This document shows positions 25,699-33,174 of a stretch of DNA of 64,000 bases, in pieces; position 1 is the stretch's first letter; each line of letters opens with the position of its first letter. The position numbers and the translations under genes are program-made. The stretch lies in assembly GCA_030681515.1 (NCBI GenBank), contig JAUXSE010000025.1:29267-93266 (forward strand). Reading direction: 5' to 3'. This stretch comes from Geothrix sp. (GTDB lineage Bacteria > Acidobacteriota > Holophagae > Holophagales > Holophagaceae). The notes beneath the pieces were generated by a model. That model saw only the letters and a list, made by a program, of their open reading frames with translations. It searched no databases and was not told the origin of the DNA.

Positions 25699-26280
25699 TC
25701 AGGGGTAAGGATGCCCCTCGGAGAAGCCCGGTCGAGGGGCAGCGATTTTTGGGGCTTCGGCCAGGGGCCATCCATCGGTGAAGTAGGCCTCCTTGTAGCG
25801 CACGTAGCGGGTCCAGACGCTGGCCACCAGTTGGCGCTGCTTCTCGCTGAGGGACCCCTTCACGGTCGCGGGCCAGCCAGCTATCAGGCTGTGGGGCGGG
25901 GCCTTGAAGCCCTCGCGCACCAGGCTCCCCGCGGCCACGAGACAGCCTTCCCCGATCTCCGCGCCGTCCATGATCGTGGTGCTCATGCCGACGAGGGCGC
26001 CCTTCCGGATGGTGCAGCCGTGCAGCATCACGTTATGGGCGATGCTCACTTCAGCCTCGATCAGCAGCGGCCACGTCTCGTTGGTGACGTGGAGGCAGCA
26101 GGCGTCCTGGATATTGGCGCGGGCGCCGATGCGGATCCAGTTCACATCGCCGCGGAGGACGCAGTTGAACCAGATGCTGGCGTCGTCGCCGATGGTCACG
26201 TCGCCCAGGATCAGCGCGCTGTCGGGAACGAAGACGCGGGCACCGATGCGGGGAACCATGCCTTGGAAGGGGCGGATCAT
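25699..26280 (-). CDS. gamma-carbonic anhydrase family protein
   Basis: The 193-residue protein is a left-handed parallel beta-helix built of hexapeptide repeats (SALILGDVTIGDDASIWFNC and following). The zinc histidines of the CamH-type gamma-class carbonic anhydrases are present: one in CCLHVTNE and two in SIAHNVMLHGC. Related proteins interconvert CO2 and bicarbonate, though many members have weak activity. GAGGT lies five bases before the ATG. It is divergent from the aminotransferase gene. Anaerobic respirers often use such an enzyme to supply bicarbonate for carboxylation. Confidence 0.88.
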   Translation of the reverse strand: MIRPFQGMVPRIGARVFVPDSALILGDVTIGDDASIWFNCVLRGDVNWIRIGARANIQDACCLHVTNETWPLLIEAEVSIAHNVMLHGCTIRKGALVGMSTTIMDGAEIGEGCLVAAGSLVREGFKAPPHSLIAGWPATVKGSLSEKQRQLVASVWTRYVRYKEAYFTDGWPLAEAPKIAAPRPGFSEGHPYP

Positions 26281-26373
26281 GAACACCTCGGGATGCCGAA
26301 CCTGCATTATCGGGCTTGGCTGAGTGGAGGCCGACTCCACGGCGGCGATGGGCCGGGAAGGCACGGGAGTTCC

Positions 26374-27612
26374 ATGCTTCAGGGTACTCTGACCGGCATG
26401 ACTGATCAGCTCATCCCCACCCGGCGCGCCTTTCCGGCGGACGATCCCATCTTTGCCCTCAACGCCGAGGCCGTGGCCCGGAAGGCTGCGGGCGAATCCA
26501 TCCTCAACGCCACGGTGGGGGCCCTGTTGGATGATTCGGGCCAGCTGGTGGTGCTGGATTCCGTGATGGATCTCTGGCGGGATCTGACGGCCCTGGAGAT
26601 CGCCCCCTACGCGCCCATCGCCGGGGATCCCGCCTTCCTGAAGGCGCTGGTGAAGCGGCACTGGCCCCAGCTGGACAGCGCGGGGGCCGCCTGCGCCACA
26701 CCCGGCGGCAGCGGCGCCCTGGCGCTGTCGCTGCGCAACTTCCTGGAGCCGGGCCAGACCCTGCTCAGCACCGCGCCCTTCTGGGGGCCCTACGCCACCC
26801 TGGCCACCGAGAACGGGATGCATCTGGCCACGGCGCCCTGGCCCGCGGTGGGGCAGGCGCTGGATGGGGCGGCCTGGGACGCGGCGCTGCGGAACTTGAT
26901 GAAGACCCAGGGCCGCGTGCTGCTGTGGCTCAACGATCCCTGCCACAACCCCACGGGCCGGAGCCTCTCCACGGCGGATCGCGCCGTGTTGTCGGGCTTG
27001 TTGCGCGAGGTGTCCGCCCTCGGCCCGGTCACGCTCCTCCTGGATTTTGCCTATCTGGACTACACCCGGGAGCCCGGGGCCGTCGCCGCTGCCCTGGAGG
27101 ACTACGCGGCTCTGGGCGCCGAAGGCCGGGTGCTGGTGGGCGCCTCCCTGTCGCTGTCGAAGTCCATGACGCTCTACGGTGCGCGGTGCGGCGCCCTGGC
27201 CTTTCCCTGGTGCGGGGATCCGGCCCTGCAGGCGGCCCTCACCCAGTCCTGCCGGGGCACCTGGTCCAATTGCGCCAAAGCGCCCCAGTCCCTGCTGCTG
27301 CGCCTGGCGAAGGATGGCAAGGCCCAGGCCCGGCTGGCGGCGGAACACCGCCACTGGTCCGAGGTGCTGGCGGCCCGGGCCTCGGCACTGGACGCGGCCC
27401 TGGAAGCCGAAGGCATGGACGCGCTCCACTGGCAGGGCGGGTTCTTCGTCACAGTACCGGCGGCCGATCCCGGGGCCGCCTCCGGGCGCCTCAAGGCCGA
27501 GGGTGTCTACACGGTGCCGCTGCCGGAGGGCCTGCGGGTGGGCCTCTGCGCCCTGCGCCCGATCGAGGCCCCGCGGTTCGCGCAGGCCCTGAGGCGGGCG
27601 GCCGCCCGTTGA
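26374..27612 (+). CDS. class I/II pyridoxal-phosphate aminotransferase
   Basis: Transfers an amino group between an amino acid and a 2-oxo acid, probably in the aromatic or aspartate group. The protein opens with DDPIFALNAEAVARKAAGES and shows the cofactor-binding SGALALSLRNFL, the LNDPCHNPTGRSL segment, the LLDFAYLDYTR aspartate/tyrosine pair, and the Schiff-base lysine in LSLSKSMTLYG. Two starts are possible: 26374 (GGGAG four bases before) and 26398 (weaker site). I give the first because of its ribosome-binding site. Together with IorAB at 43-45 kb it could feed aromatic amino acids into energy metabolism. Confidence 0.85.
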   Translation: MLQGTLTGMTDQLIPTRRAFPADDPIFALNAEAVARKAAGESILNATVGALLDDSGQLVVLDSVMDLWRDLTALEIAPYAPIAGDPAFLKALVKRHWPQLDSAGAACATPGGSGALALSLRNFLEPGQTLLSTAPFWGPYATLATENGMHLATAPWPAVGQALDGAAWDAALRNLMKTQGRVLLWLNDPCHNPTGRSLSTADRAVLSGLLREVSALGPVTLLLDFAYLDYTREPGAVAAALEDYAALGAEGRVLVGASLSLSKSMTLYGARCGALAFPWCGDPALQAALTQSCRGTWSNCAKAPQSLLLRLAKDGKAQARLAAEHRHWSEVLAARASALDAALEAEGMDALHWQGGFFVTVPAADPGAASGRLKAEGVYTVPLPEGLRVGLCALRPIEAPRFAQALRRAAAR

Positions 27613-27658
27613 TTCAGGCTTGGAACCGGGCCCATCCCGCGGTATTCTGACCGACCGC

Positions 27659-27733
27659 GGGCGTATAACTCAGCGGTAGAGTGCTACCTTCACACGGTAG
27701 AAGTCCCAGGTTCGAATCCTGGTACGCCCACCA
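27659..27733 (+). tRNA. tRNA-Val (anticodon CAC)
   Basis: A cloverleaf can be drawn directly: acceptor GGGCGTA with TACGCCC, D-arm with CAGCGGTAG, anticodon stem CTACC/GGTAG with loop TTCACAC (anticodon CAC), T-arm with TTCGAATC, discriminator A and an encoded CCA at 27731-27733. Length is 75 bases. It reads the GUG codons that dominate in this GC-rich genome. A compound hairpin with a T-run follows immediately. Confidence 0.95.
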
Positions 27734-27804
27734 AAACCCCCCGCCGGGTGGCGAAAAAGGCTCCTCCGGGAGCCTTTGCAGCCGGGACCCGGCGAGGGGG
27801 TTTT
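27734..27804 (+). terminator. compound terminator after tRNA-Val
   Basis: An outer stem pairs AAAACCCCCCGCCGGGT with ACCCGGCGAGGGGGTTTT (one bulged base), and an inner hairpin pairs AAAGGCTCC with GGAGCCTTT around TCCG. The outer arm ends in TTTT. This should end the tRNA transcript about 65 bp before the efp start codon. Confidence 0.72.
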
Positions 27805-27870
27805 AAACGGAGCCATCGTCGGGGCCCATCCCACTGTCCTGTCCTGCTGAGTCCAATCCCGGAGTCCCCC

Positions 27871-28437
27871 ATGCCTCTGATCCTCGCCACCCAGGTCCGC
27901 GCCGGGATGATCGTCAACTTCGAGAACGAGCTCTGTCGCATCATCAGCACCGAGCACCAGACCCCCGGCAACCTGCCGGCCCGGGTCCAGGTGAAGATGA
28001 AGCGCCTCAAGGACGGCATCAACCGGGAGAACCGCTTCGGCAGCTCCGACAAGGTGGACAAGGCCAGCCTGGAGCAGCACATGCTCGAATACCTCTACGA
28101 GGACGGCAACAGCCTCGTGTTCATGAACAACGAGACCTACGAGCAGCTCGAAGTCAGCAAGGACATCCTCGGCGAGGACATGGTCTTCCTCGAACCCAAT
28201 ATGCAGGTGGAGATCGAGTTCTACGAAGGCCAGCCCATGGGCGCCACCCTGCCGCCCAGCGTGGTGCTGGAGATCGTGGAAACCGATCCGGTCATGAGGA
28301 ACGCCAATGCCACCGGCTCCTACAAGCCCGCCAAGCTGGACAACGGCATCACCGTGGGCGTGCCCCCCTACATGGAGGCGGGCCAAAAGATTCGCGTGAA
28401 CACGGTGGATCGCACGTTCATGGAGCGGGTCAAATAG
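27871..28437 (+). CDS. efp: elongation factor P
   Basis: Rescues ribosomes stalled at polyproline stretches. The 188-residue protein has the three-domain KOW/OB layout, with RAGMIVNFENELCRIIST in domain I and GVPPYMEAGQKIRVNTVDRTF at the end. The tip of domain I, where E. coli has PGK34GQ and Pseudomonas an arginine, reads TPGN34LPARVQ, so the residue modified in other species is Asn. GGAG precedes the ATG by six bases. The last 48 bp of the gene are repeated downstream, see the direct repeat. No modification genes (epmA, epmB, earP, ymfI) are nearby, which fits an unmodified factor. Confidence 0.95.
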   Translation: MPLILATQVRAGMIVNFENELCRIISTEHQTPGNLPARVQVKMKRLKDGINRENRFGSSDKVDKASLEQHMLEYLYEDGNSLVFMNNETYEQLEVSKDILGEDMVFLEPNMQVEIEFYEGQPMGATLPPSVVLEIVETDPVMRNANATGSYKPAKLDNGITVGVPPYMEAGQKIRVNTVDRTFMERVK

Positions 28438-28540
28438 CCGCCAGACCCTCCGGCAGGGAGGCCTTGCGTATCGCCGGAGGCGATACCAAGAGGATTCGCG
28501 TGAACACGGTGGATCGCACGTTCATGGAGCGGGTCAAATA
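28389..28540 (+). repeat. 48-bp direct repeat of the efp 3' end
   Basis: Positions 28389-28436 and 28493-28540 are identical over 48 bases and encode IRVNTVDRTFMERVK with its stop region. Between them are 56 bases with two hairpins, CCTCC/GGAGG and GTATCGCC/GGCGATAC. The downstream copy is not translated from its own start. The layout is what an insertion of a small palindromic element with a long target duplication would leave, or a slipped duplication. The rest of 28438-28735 contains no gene. Confidence 0.85.
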
Positions 28541-28735
28541 ACCTCGTCATCCGCTGAAATTCCCAAGGATCACCCTGATCGGCCAAAGCTGCCGGGGTCT
28601 TGTTCGGCGCGAATTTCATCGGAAGAAATTCCAACCTCGCGGTAAAGTACAGGTCGCCTGGTTCCCGGATGCGTGACCAGAATCACAATTCGATGGAAAT
28701 GTGCGATAACTGTTCTAGAGCCCTGGTGGAGCCCC

Positions 28736-29410
28736 ATGCCTCAAGCAGTCCTCAACCTGAGACGGATCGAGTTCCTGGCGGGGCTGCCGATGAACGCGGC
28801 CGAGGAACTGGCCAGCATCGCCGAACTGCGCCGCTTCCCTGATGGCGCGCGGGTCTACACCCAGGGTGATCAGGTGCCGGGCGTGTACGTGGTGGTCAAG
28901 GGCGGGCTGAAGGTTTTTCGCACCGATGGACGGGGCCGGGTGCAGGTGCTCCAGTTCCTGAAGGTCGGCGATTGCGTGGGCGAGGTGCCGGTCTTCGACG
29001 GCGCCCCCATCGCCTCCAGCGCCGAATCCCACGGGGAAACGGAATGCTGGCTCATTCCCTCCGCGCCCCTGCGCCAGATCGTCCACCGCCACCCCGAAGT
29101 GGCCGAGATGCTCATCCAGCACTTCACCGCCAAGGTGCGCCACCTGGTGACCCTGGTGGAAACCCTCAGCCTGCACAGCGTGCCCGAGCGCGTCGCCCAG
29201 CTGCTGCTGGAGGCCCATGAATCCAATCCCGTGCGGTCCCTGGTGGAATTCCAGGAGACCCAGGAGGATCTGGCCCAGTGCATCGGCGCCAGCCGCGAAG
29301 CCTTCAGCCGCGCCCTGCGCCTGCTGACGGACCTCGGCCTCATCCAGAGCACCTTCCCCGTGGTGCGCATCCTGGACCTTGGGAAGTTGCAGCGGTACGC
29401 GAAGGGTTAA
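28736..29410 (+). CDS. Crp/Fnr-family transcription regulator
   Basis: The 224-residue protein has an N-terminal cyclic-nucleotide-binding-type domain (DGARVYTQGDQVPGVYVVVK, then LKVGDCVGEVPVFDG) and a C-terminal winged helix (TQEDLAQCIGASREAFSRAL, then DLGLI). The N-terminal Cys cluster of FNR is absent, so it is unlikely to sense oxygen through a [4Fe-4S] cluster. A heme or nucleotide ligand, or none, are all possible. I chose the ATG at 28736 with GGAG five bases upstream. It precedes a cytochrome gene, and regulation of that gene or of the nitrate and cytochrome operons is plausible but unproved. Confidence 0.88.
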   Translation: MPQAVLNLRRIEFLAGLPMNAAEELASIAELRRFPDGARVYTQGDQVPGVYVVVKGGLKVFRTDGRGRVQVLQFLKVGDCVGEVPVFDGAPIASSAESHGETECWLIPSAPLRQIVHRHPEVAEMLIQHFTAKVRHLVTLVETLSLHSVPERVAQLLLEAHESNPVRSLVEFQETQEDLAQCIGASREAFSRALRLLTDLGLIQSTFPVVRILDLGKLQRYAKG

Positions 29411-29413
29411 CCT

Positions 29414-29497
29414 CTGCTCCAAAAACGCTGCGCGTTTTTGGAGATAGGAAAAGATCTTTTTCTATCTCCGAATCGCCGAAGGCGATTTGGAGCAGGG
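29414..29497. repeat. 84-bp structured repeat, copy 1
   Basis: Three hairpins share CTCC/GGAG boxes: CTCCAAAAACGC/GCGTTTTTGGAG, GGAGATAGGAAAAGA/TCTTTTTCTATCTCC (one mismatch) and ATCGCC/GGCGAT. An outer pair CTGCTCCAAA/TTTGGAGCAG closes the whole. It could fold like a cloverleaf. It begins 4 bp after the Crp-family stop codon. A second copy lies 985 bp further on, on the other side of the cytochrome gene. Confidence 0.85.
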
Positions 29498-29578
29498 ACC
29501 GGCTCCCAGAATGTGCCGCTCATCACAGACCTTCCGGTCCGGGTGCCGCGGACCCGGGTGTATCGTCCTGCTGTGCCC

Positions 29579-30391
29579 ATGAAGCGTCCACAACGCCACT
29601 CCGCCGAGGATTTTAACTGCCTGTTGGTGGCCGGGTTGAACCCGCAGGCGCGGCCTGGCCGGAGCTGGATCCACTGGGCATCGCGCATCCACCCTCACGG
29701 CCTGTTCCGCCATGGAAGCCTCCTCGCCGGCCTGCTGGCCCTGCTGGGGACGGCAGGCCTGCTCCGTGGGGGCGGCATCGGTGGCTCCAAGCACGATCTA
29801 TCCACCATGACTTCGCCCGCGGCCAGCCAGGTCTGCATGTACTGCCACACGCCCCACCATGCGAACAACACCCTTTCGGATATCCACGCTCCGCTCTGGA
29901 ACCGCGTCGTGAACCGGACCAAGGTGTTCACGGTCTACAACAGCCCGAGCCTGACGGGCGCACCCGGTGATCCCAACCGGACCGTGTCCGTGCTTTGCCT
30001 GGGCTGCCACGATGGAACGCTGACCTCGGGCACCGTCTACGGGCTCACGCGAACCGATAAGCACGATCTGATCAATGGCCCCGGACTGGGGCAGACGAAC
30101 TACTCTCCGAACTGCCAGCGATGCCATCAGAGCCTTTTCGGCGGCGTCGAGCGGTGGAAGCTGGGGCAGGATCTCAGCAACGACCATCCCATCGCGATCA
30201 GCTTTCCGGCCAATCTCTCGGGACGCTTCCGCACCCCCCCGGATCCCGTGAATGGCTGGCCGGATGCCCGGCTCTATGCGGGGAAGGTGGAATGCCCCAC
30301 CTGCCACACCGTGCATGACCCAGCGATCCCGCCCTTCCTTCGAAAGAGCAATGCGGGCAGCGCCCTCTGCCTGACCTGCCACCTGAAGTAG
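29579..30391 (+). CDS. membrane-anchored pentaheme c-type cytochrome
   Basis: Five CXXCH heme sites are visible: CMYCH, CLGCH, CQRCH, CPTCH and CLTCH. An uncleaved or signal-type helix (GSLLAGLLALLGTAGLLRGG) precedes the first heme, so the heme domain is exported. Isolated histidines such as GGSKHDLS could serve as distal ligands. The 270-residue size fits small periplasmic cytochromes of anaerobic respirers. The start is uncertain, because the ATG at 29579 has no good ribosome site and leaves about 40 residues before the membrane helix. The gene is framed by two copies of an 84-bp repeat and lies next to a Crp-type regulator. Confidence 0.8.
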   Translation: MKRPQRHSAEDFNCLLVAGLNPQARPGRSWIHWASRIHPHGLFRHGSLLAGLLALLGTAGLLRGGGIGGSKHDLSTMTSPAASQVCMYCHTPHHANNTLSDIHAPLWNRVVNRTKVFTVYNSPSLTGAPGDPNRTVSVLCLGCHDGTLTSGTVYGLTRTDKHDLINGPGLGQTNYSPNCQRCHQSLFGGVERWKLGQDLSNDHPIAISFPANLSGRFRTPPDPVNGWPDARLYAGKVECPTCHTVHDPAIPPFLRKSNAGSALCLTCHLK

Positions 30392-30398
30392 CGGGTGG

Positions 30399-30482
30399 CT
30401 GCTCCAAAAACGCTGCGCGTTTTTGGAGATGGGAAAAGACCTCTTTCTATCTCCAAATCGCTTTTGGCGATTTGGAGCCAGG
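30399..30482. repeat. 84-bp structured repeat, copy 2
   Basis: It matches copy 1 in length and order of hairpins, with a few compensating or neutral differences. The third hairpin is more regular here: CTCCAAATCGC/GCGATTTGGAG. It fills exactly the space between the cytochrome stop (30391) and the convergent moeA stop (30483), so it may act as a bidirectional transcription terminator. Confidence 0.85.
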
Positions 30483-31622
30483 CTACACGATCGTCAGGTA
30501 GCGGACCTTGGCCCCGGCCTCTTGGCCGGGGCTTTCGATCCAGGCGCAGGCGTCAGCACGGGCCAGGGTAATGAGGTCGGCGGAGCCCTTGCCGGGCAGG
30601 GGTTCGAGGCGGCCCTCCACCAGGCGGCAGGGGTGCAGCAGGGGGCGATCGCCCTTGTTCTTCACGGCGGCGGCCAGGCGGGCCCGGCGCCATGGATCCG
30701 GCGCGGCGCGGCCCTCCAGCCGGGCCAGGGCCACGGGGAGGAAGAGCAGGGCGTTGAGGTGGGCGGACACGGGATTCCCCGGCAGGCCCAGCACCAGCAG
30801 ATCGCCCAGCCGGGCCGCCAGCATGGGCTTGCCGGGCTTGAGGCGGATCTTGTGGAAGAGGATGGTGGCGCCCAAATCCTTCAGCACGGCGGGTAGGTGA
30901 TCGTGATCGCCCATGCTCACGCCCCCGGACGTCATGAGGATGCGGATATCGCCAGGGTTCCGCAGGGCGGCGGCCAGGGCCGGGGGATCATCAGGCAGGG
31001 TGGGGCGCAGCGTCACATCGGCGCCGAGGCGATGGGCCAGGGCCGCCAGCATGGGGCCGTTGGAATCGCGGATCTGATGGGGCGCCGGATGGGGAACCAG
31101 TTCGTCGCCGGTGGAGGCCACGCCCACTCGGATGCGCAGGCGCCCCGGCAGGGGCAGGCCCTCCTGGGCCCGCAGACCCACGCGGGCGGCATTGAGGGGC
31201 GTCCCCGCGGGCAGCAGCAGATCCCCGGCCCGGGCCTGGTCGCCGCAGCGGCGCACGTGGTCGCCGGGACGGGGATCCGTCGTGGGATGGAGGGAGTCCC
31301 CGTCCGCCTCCAGTTGCTCCACGGGCACGATGGCATCGGCCCCGGGGGGCAGCGCCGCGCCGGTCATGATGCGCACGGCGGTGCCCGGCGTCACCGTGAA
31401 GGCCGCGGGATCATCCCCGGCGAAGAGGGTGCCCAGGATCCGGCGCGGGGCGCGGCCTTCGACGGCCCGCAGGGCCACGCCATCCATGGCGGCCCGGTCC
31501 GTGGCGGGATCGTCCCGCTCGGCCCTGACTTCAGCCAGAGCCGGGGCGGGCAAGGCCTCCCATAGGCGGCGCAGGGCCTCGTCGAGGGGCAGCAGATCGG
31601 GGTGGTCGCAGCTCATGGCCAT
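30483..31622 (-). CDS. moeA: molybdopterin molybdenumtransferase
   Basis: Inserts molybdenum into adenylylated molybdopterin, the last step in making the cofactor of the nitrate reductase encoded upstream. The 379-residue protein shows PATDRAAMDGVALRA, RIMTGAALPPGADAIVPVEQ, VGVASTGDELVPHP, LMTSGGVSMGDHDHL, KPGKPMLAARLGD and LGLPGNPVSAHL, in the order of MoeA domains. It is the last gene of the nitrate operon, 37 bp after the second transporter, which supplies cofactor together with its enzyme. The start is the first of two nearby ATG codons; neither has a strong ribosome site. Confidence 0.93.
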   Translation of the reverse strand: MAMSCDHPDLLPLDEALRRLWEALPAPALAEVRAERDDPATDRAAMDGVALRAVEGRAPRRILGTLFAGDDPAAFTVTPGTAVRIMTGAALPPGADAIVPVEQLEADGDSLHPTTDPRPGDHVRRCGDQARAGDLLLPAGTPLNAARVGLRAQEGLPLPGRLRIRVGVASTGDELVPHPAPHQIRDSNGPMLAALAHRLGADVTLRPTLPDDPPALAAALRNPGDIRILMTSGGVSMGDHDHLPAVLKDLGATILFHKIRLKPGKPMLAARLGDLLVLGLPGNPVSAHLNALLFLPVALARLEGRAAPDPWRRARLAAAVKNKGDRPLLHPCRLVEGRLEPLPGKGSADLITLARADACAWIESPGQEAGAKVRYLTIV

Positions 31623-31659
31623 GGCCGAATGGTAATCCCTGTGAGCCCCCAGCGGGCTG

Positions 31660-33162
31660 TCAGCACTTCACCTCGGCGTTCTTCCGGGCGTAGTACCACC
31701 AGTTCAGGACCAGGCAGACCAGGTAGAAGAGGGCGAAGCCGTAGAGGGCGTTCTCCACGGTGACGGCGCCCGGCTTGATCTGGCTCTTGAAGACCGTGGG
31801 GATGATGAAGCTCCCATAGGCCGCGGCGGCTCCGGTCCAGCCGAGCACGGGGCCGGCGAACTGGGGTTCGAAGATGAAGGGCACCATCTGGAAGGTGCTG
31901 CCGTTGCCGATGCCGCTGCCCAGGAAGAGCAGCATGAAGCTCATCATGAAGGCGGCGAAGTAGGCTCCCGGGTCGGGCGCGGCGACGGCGGCCTTCACGT
32001 AGTGCGCCACCAGCAGGGCGCCCACGATCTGGATCACCGTGGACCACTGGGTCACGACGCTGCCGCGCAGCTTGTCGGACAGCCAGCCGCCCACGGGACG
32101 GATGAGGCTGCCCAGCAGGGGTCCCAGGAACGCATAGGCGCTGGGGTCCTTCTTGAACACGATCTTGATGAGCAGGGGGAAAGAGGCGCTGTATCCGATG
32201 AAGCTGCCGAAGGTCATGATGTAGAGCAGCGTCATCACCCAGTTGTGCTTCATGCGGAAGATGGCGAACTGCTTGTCGAGGCTTCCCTTGACCTTGCCTG
32301 GGAAGAGCTTCATCACCCCGAGGCAGAGGAACACCACCAGCAGCACGAGGCCCAGCTGGAGGCCCAGCGGCAGCTTGGGATGCTTCACCAGGATCCAGGC
32401 GCCAAGAGCGCTCACCGCAAGGCCCACGGCCTGCATGGCGAGGATGCGTCCCAGGGCGGCGGAAGTGGGTTCGCTATCGTGGGCGGGCAGGTTGTTCATG
32501 CCGAACCAGGAACCGACGGTGAACACCAGGAGCAGGGGCACCCACACCAGGGCGCCGTTCTGGATGTAGAGGGCCTGTCCGGCGGCGCTGAGGTGGGGCG
32601 CCCCGGCCAGGCTCCCGAACAGGGCGCCGGCCATGACGGCGGGCACCAGGAACTGCATGACGGAGACACCCAGGTTGCCGATGCCCGCGTTGAGGCCCAG
32701 GGCCAGTCCCGACAGCCGCCTGGGGAAGAAGCCGTTGATGTTGGACATGGAGGAGGAGAAGTTGCCGCCCCCGATGCCCGACAGCACCGCCAGGGCCGCG
32801 AAGGTGGCGAAGGGGGTGGTCCTGTCCTGCAGGGCGATGCCCGCGCCCAGGGCGGGGGCGATGAGCAGGGCGGTCGTGATGCCCACCACGTTGCGTCCAC
32901 CCGCCAGGGCCACCAGGAAAGAGCTGGGGATGCGCAGGGTCGCCCCCGCCAGGCCCGCGATGCTCACGAGGGTGAAGAGCTGCGTGTCGTCGAAGGGGAA
33001 GATGCCCTTCATCTTGGCGGTGAGGATGCTCCAGAACATCCACACGCTGAAGGCGCAGAGCAGGCTCGGCACCGAGAAGGCGAGGTTGCGCCAGGCGGTA
33101 CGGCTGCCGCCGGTGGCCCAGGCCTGCGGGTCTTCAGGGTTCCATCCGGTGAGTTTGATCAT
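31660..33162 (-). CDS. narK: NarK-type nitrate/nitrite transporter (second of pair)
   Basis: A twelve-helix major-facilitator transporter of 500 residues. The nitrate signature GGGNFSSSMSNINGFFP lies in helix 5. A second glycine-rich block, GSGIGNGSTFQMVPFIF, lies in helix 11, both diagnostic of the nitrate/nitrite porter family. Nitrate import is required because the reductase below has no export signal. The N-terminal segment WNPEDPQAWATGG and the C-terminal helix resemble NarK2-type antiporters that exchange nitrate for nitrite. It begins 12 bp after narK1, a tandem pair common in denitrifiers and Geobacter. Confidence 0.87.
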   Translation of the reverse strand: MIKLTGWNPEDPQAWATGGSRTAWRNLAFSVPSLLCAFSVWMFWSILTAKMKGIFPFDDTQLFTLVSIAGLAGATLRIPSSFLVALAGGRNVVGITTALLIAPALGAGIALQDRTTPFATFAALAVLSGIGGGNFSSSMSNINGFFPRRLSGLALGLNAGIGNLGVSVMQFLVPAVMAGALFGSLAGAPHLSAAGQALYIQNGALVWVPLLLVFTVGSWFGMNNLPAHDSEPTSAALGRILAMQAVGLAVSALGAWILVKHPKLPLGLQLGLVLLVVFLCLGVMKLFPGKVKGSLDKQFAIFRMKHNWVMTLLYIMTFGSFIGYSASFPLLIKIVFKKDPSAYAFLGPLLGSLIRPVGGWLSDKLRGSVVTQWSTVIQIVGALLVAHYVKAAVAAPDPGAYFAAFMMSFMLLFLGSGIGNGSTFQMVPFIFEPQFAGPVLGWTGAAAAYGSFIIPTVFKSQIKPGAVTVENALYGFALFYLVCLVLNWWYYARKNAEVKC

Positions 33163-33174
33163 GGCTGTCTCCGT

